A stretch of DNA of 25,091 nt from positions 1 to 25,091 of the forward strand of contig JBGTCD010000067.1 of NCBI GenBank assembly GCA_041749015.1, written 5' to 3'. How positions within the stretch are numbered: the stretch's first letter is position 1; the number at the start of each line of letters is the position of its first letter. Shown here one piece after another: positions 24,332 through 25,091 of this stretch. The translations under genes were made by a program, and so were the position numbers. The DNA is from JBGTCD01 sp041749015 (lineage in GTDB: Bacteria > Bacteroidota > Bacteroidia > Cytophagales > Cyclobacteriaceae). The notes beneath the pieces are model-generated. The model was not told the origin of the DNA. It searched no databases and saw nothing but the letters and a program-made list of their open reading frames with translations.

Positions 24332-24911
24332 TGTTATCTTCCTTCAATATTTTTATTTCAACGATCAAGCGTTCCTGCTCTCTTTCATCATCCATATCAT
24401 AATACCCCCTTATCCTACCCTGTTCATCAGCCATCACCCACATCATTTCGATATTAACAAACTCACATCGGCTAAGTTGCACCAAATCATCCTTTGGCAT
24501 AGGAATTTTATTCCAGGTGTTAGCCAACTCGTATTTTCTGAAAATAGCGTCAAAAGACCCCGCCTTTTCTTCCTCGTAAAGTATCTGTATGTTCAACTCC
24601 CCTTCTCCATAATTTCGCCGGATCCTTGACAGGATATTGAGCCTATTTGAAATTTCATCCCCTTTTTTCCAGGTAAAAAATACAAATAGCACCGGGAAGG
24701 TCTCTGGCGCCAAAAGACCAATAGATTGATAATCCAGATGGTAGGGTGCCTTAAGCTGGGGGCAACCGGAATCTGATGCTATCACGCCCTCCTGGTGGAA
24801 TAAGGGCAATTCAAAATAATTAGTGCCCTGGGTATTTAAAAATACGGCAATGGCTATGGGCACCCCAAAGACTAAAATTATAATAATGATTTTGAACAGT
24901 TTAGATTTCAC
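24324..24911 (-). CDS. SCO1/SenC-like thioredoxin-fold protein lacking copper ligands
   Basis: The 195-residue protein has an N-terminal anchor helix (about 5-25) and then a domain resembling SCO proteins, which deliver copper to the CuA centre of cytochrome c oxidase. The strand FPVLFVFFT (72-80) matches the place where SCO proteins carry the CxxxC copper site, but here it reads WKKGDEIS with no cysteine. The C-terminal block DEQGRIRGYYD (162-172) is typical, yet the usual metal-binding His nearby is absent. Only Cys50 and Cys149 are present, not spaced as a site. It is therefore a degenerate SCO paralogue, perhaps structural. The start is GTG at 24911, with no ATG alternative. It overlaps the DUF420 gene by eight bases. 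Confidence 0.72.
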   Translation of the reverse strand: MKSKLFKIIIIILVFGVPIAIAVFLNTQGTNYFELPLFHQEGVIASDSGCPQLKAPYHLDYQSIGLLAPETFPVLFVFFTWKKGDEISNRLNILSRIRRNYGEGELNIQILYEEEKAGSFDAIFRKYELANTWNKIPMPKDDLVQLSRCEFVNIEMMWVMADEQGRIRGYYDMDDEREQERLIVEIKILKEDNND

Positions 24912-24946
24912 TGTTTTTGCAATTTGTTTCTTTACTGAGATAAAAT

Positions 24947-24977
24947 AAAAAAGGTCAGTTTTTGTTCAAAACTGACC
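24947..24977 (-). terminator. Rho-independent terminator after the upstream oxidase gene
   Basis: On the minus strand a perfect 10-bp stem (GGTCAGTTTT paired with AAAACTGACC, loop GAACA) is followed by six T. It lies 21 bases past the stop of the partial gene at 24999. It should end that operon and imply a separate promoter for the SCO-like/DUF420 genes. Confidence 0.85.
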
Positions 24978-24998
24978 CCGGTTTGAAGTTCTCAACCA

Positions 24999-25091
24999 TT
25001 AATATCGAGCATCAAATATAGCACCTCCCTCTGCGATAAGAGCGATCACCAGCCAAACCACAAACATCATTGGGATGATAATAGACCAAAT
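24999..25091 (-). CDS. C-terminal end of a small membrane protein, probably cytochrome c oxidase subunit IV
   Basis: Only the last 30 codons are inside the window. They encode one hydrophobic helix (IWSIIIPMMFVVWLVIALIA) followed by EGGAIFDARY and TAA. The short tail after a final helix and the position upstream of SCO-like, DUF420 and DUF983 genes fit a small subunit of an aa3/caa3-type oxidase. The assignment rests mostly on context and could be another short oxidase-operon protein. The 5' part lies beyond base 25091. Confidence 0.45.
   Translation of the reverse strand: MWSIIIPMMFVVWLVIALIAEGGAIFDARY

Noticed and set aside
24324..24911. Functional SCO copper chaperone assignment
   Set aside because: The CxxxC motif and the partner histidine are absent, so copper transfer by the known mechanism is not supported.

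Overview
The window looks like chromosomal DNA of a Bacteroidota member, most likely of the Cytophagales type. The reasons are the long (about 650-residue) form of IspG, the DUF983 and DUF420 proteins, an NtrY-like kinase coupled to a very large outer-membrane barrel, few recognisable Shine-Dalgarno sequences, and possible promoters of the TAnnTTTG type. This is an inference from gene families; there is no rRNA or tRNA gene to place it further.

Layout. 1-5753 (+): the 3' part of a TPR-CHAT protease-like gene, a penicillin-acylase-family hydrolase, and a voltage-gated K+ channel with a C-terminal zinc ribbon. 5784-8338 (-): a CorA-type metal channel, a five-helix membrane protein and a lipoprotein with a lysine-rich tail. 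8461-10985: a small accessory islet with two unrelated toxin-antitoxin modules (ParE-like on -, YoeB on +), one orphan membrane protein, and at least four copies of a palindromic repeat. It is bracketed by two diverged copies of the 3' end of a yjbR/mmcQ-type gene. 10937-13472 (-): a tightly coupled ispG / small membrane protein / yjbR operon. 13541-14251 (-): a short-chain dehydrogenase. 14352-15835 (+): an MlaE/MlaF lipid-transport ABC pair. 15832-23003 (-): a 1232-residue NtrY-like sensor kinase whose stop overlaps the start of a 1158-residue outer-membrane barrel protein. 23141-25091 (-): a cytochrome-oxidase assembly neighbourhood with DUF983, a CxxC membrane protein, DUF420 (CtaM-like), an SCO-like protein without its copper ligands, a clear terminator, and the tail of a probable oxidase subunit.

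Most of the window is ordinary housekeeping and envelope biology. The part that stands out is the islet at 8461-10985: a hairpin repeat family in direct and inverted copies, two TA modules with similar promoter motifs, and a gene-3'-end duplication that looks like an integration scar. No integrase or transposase gene is visible. Other points worth a second look are the cysteine-less SCO-like protein, the kinase-barrel coupling without a response regulator, and the lipoprotein tail with repeated aromatic-lysine blocks.
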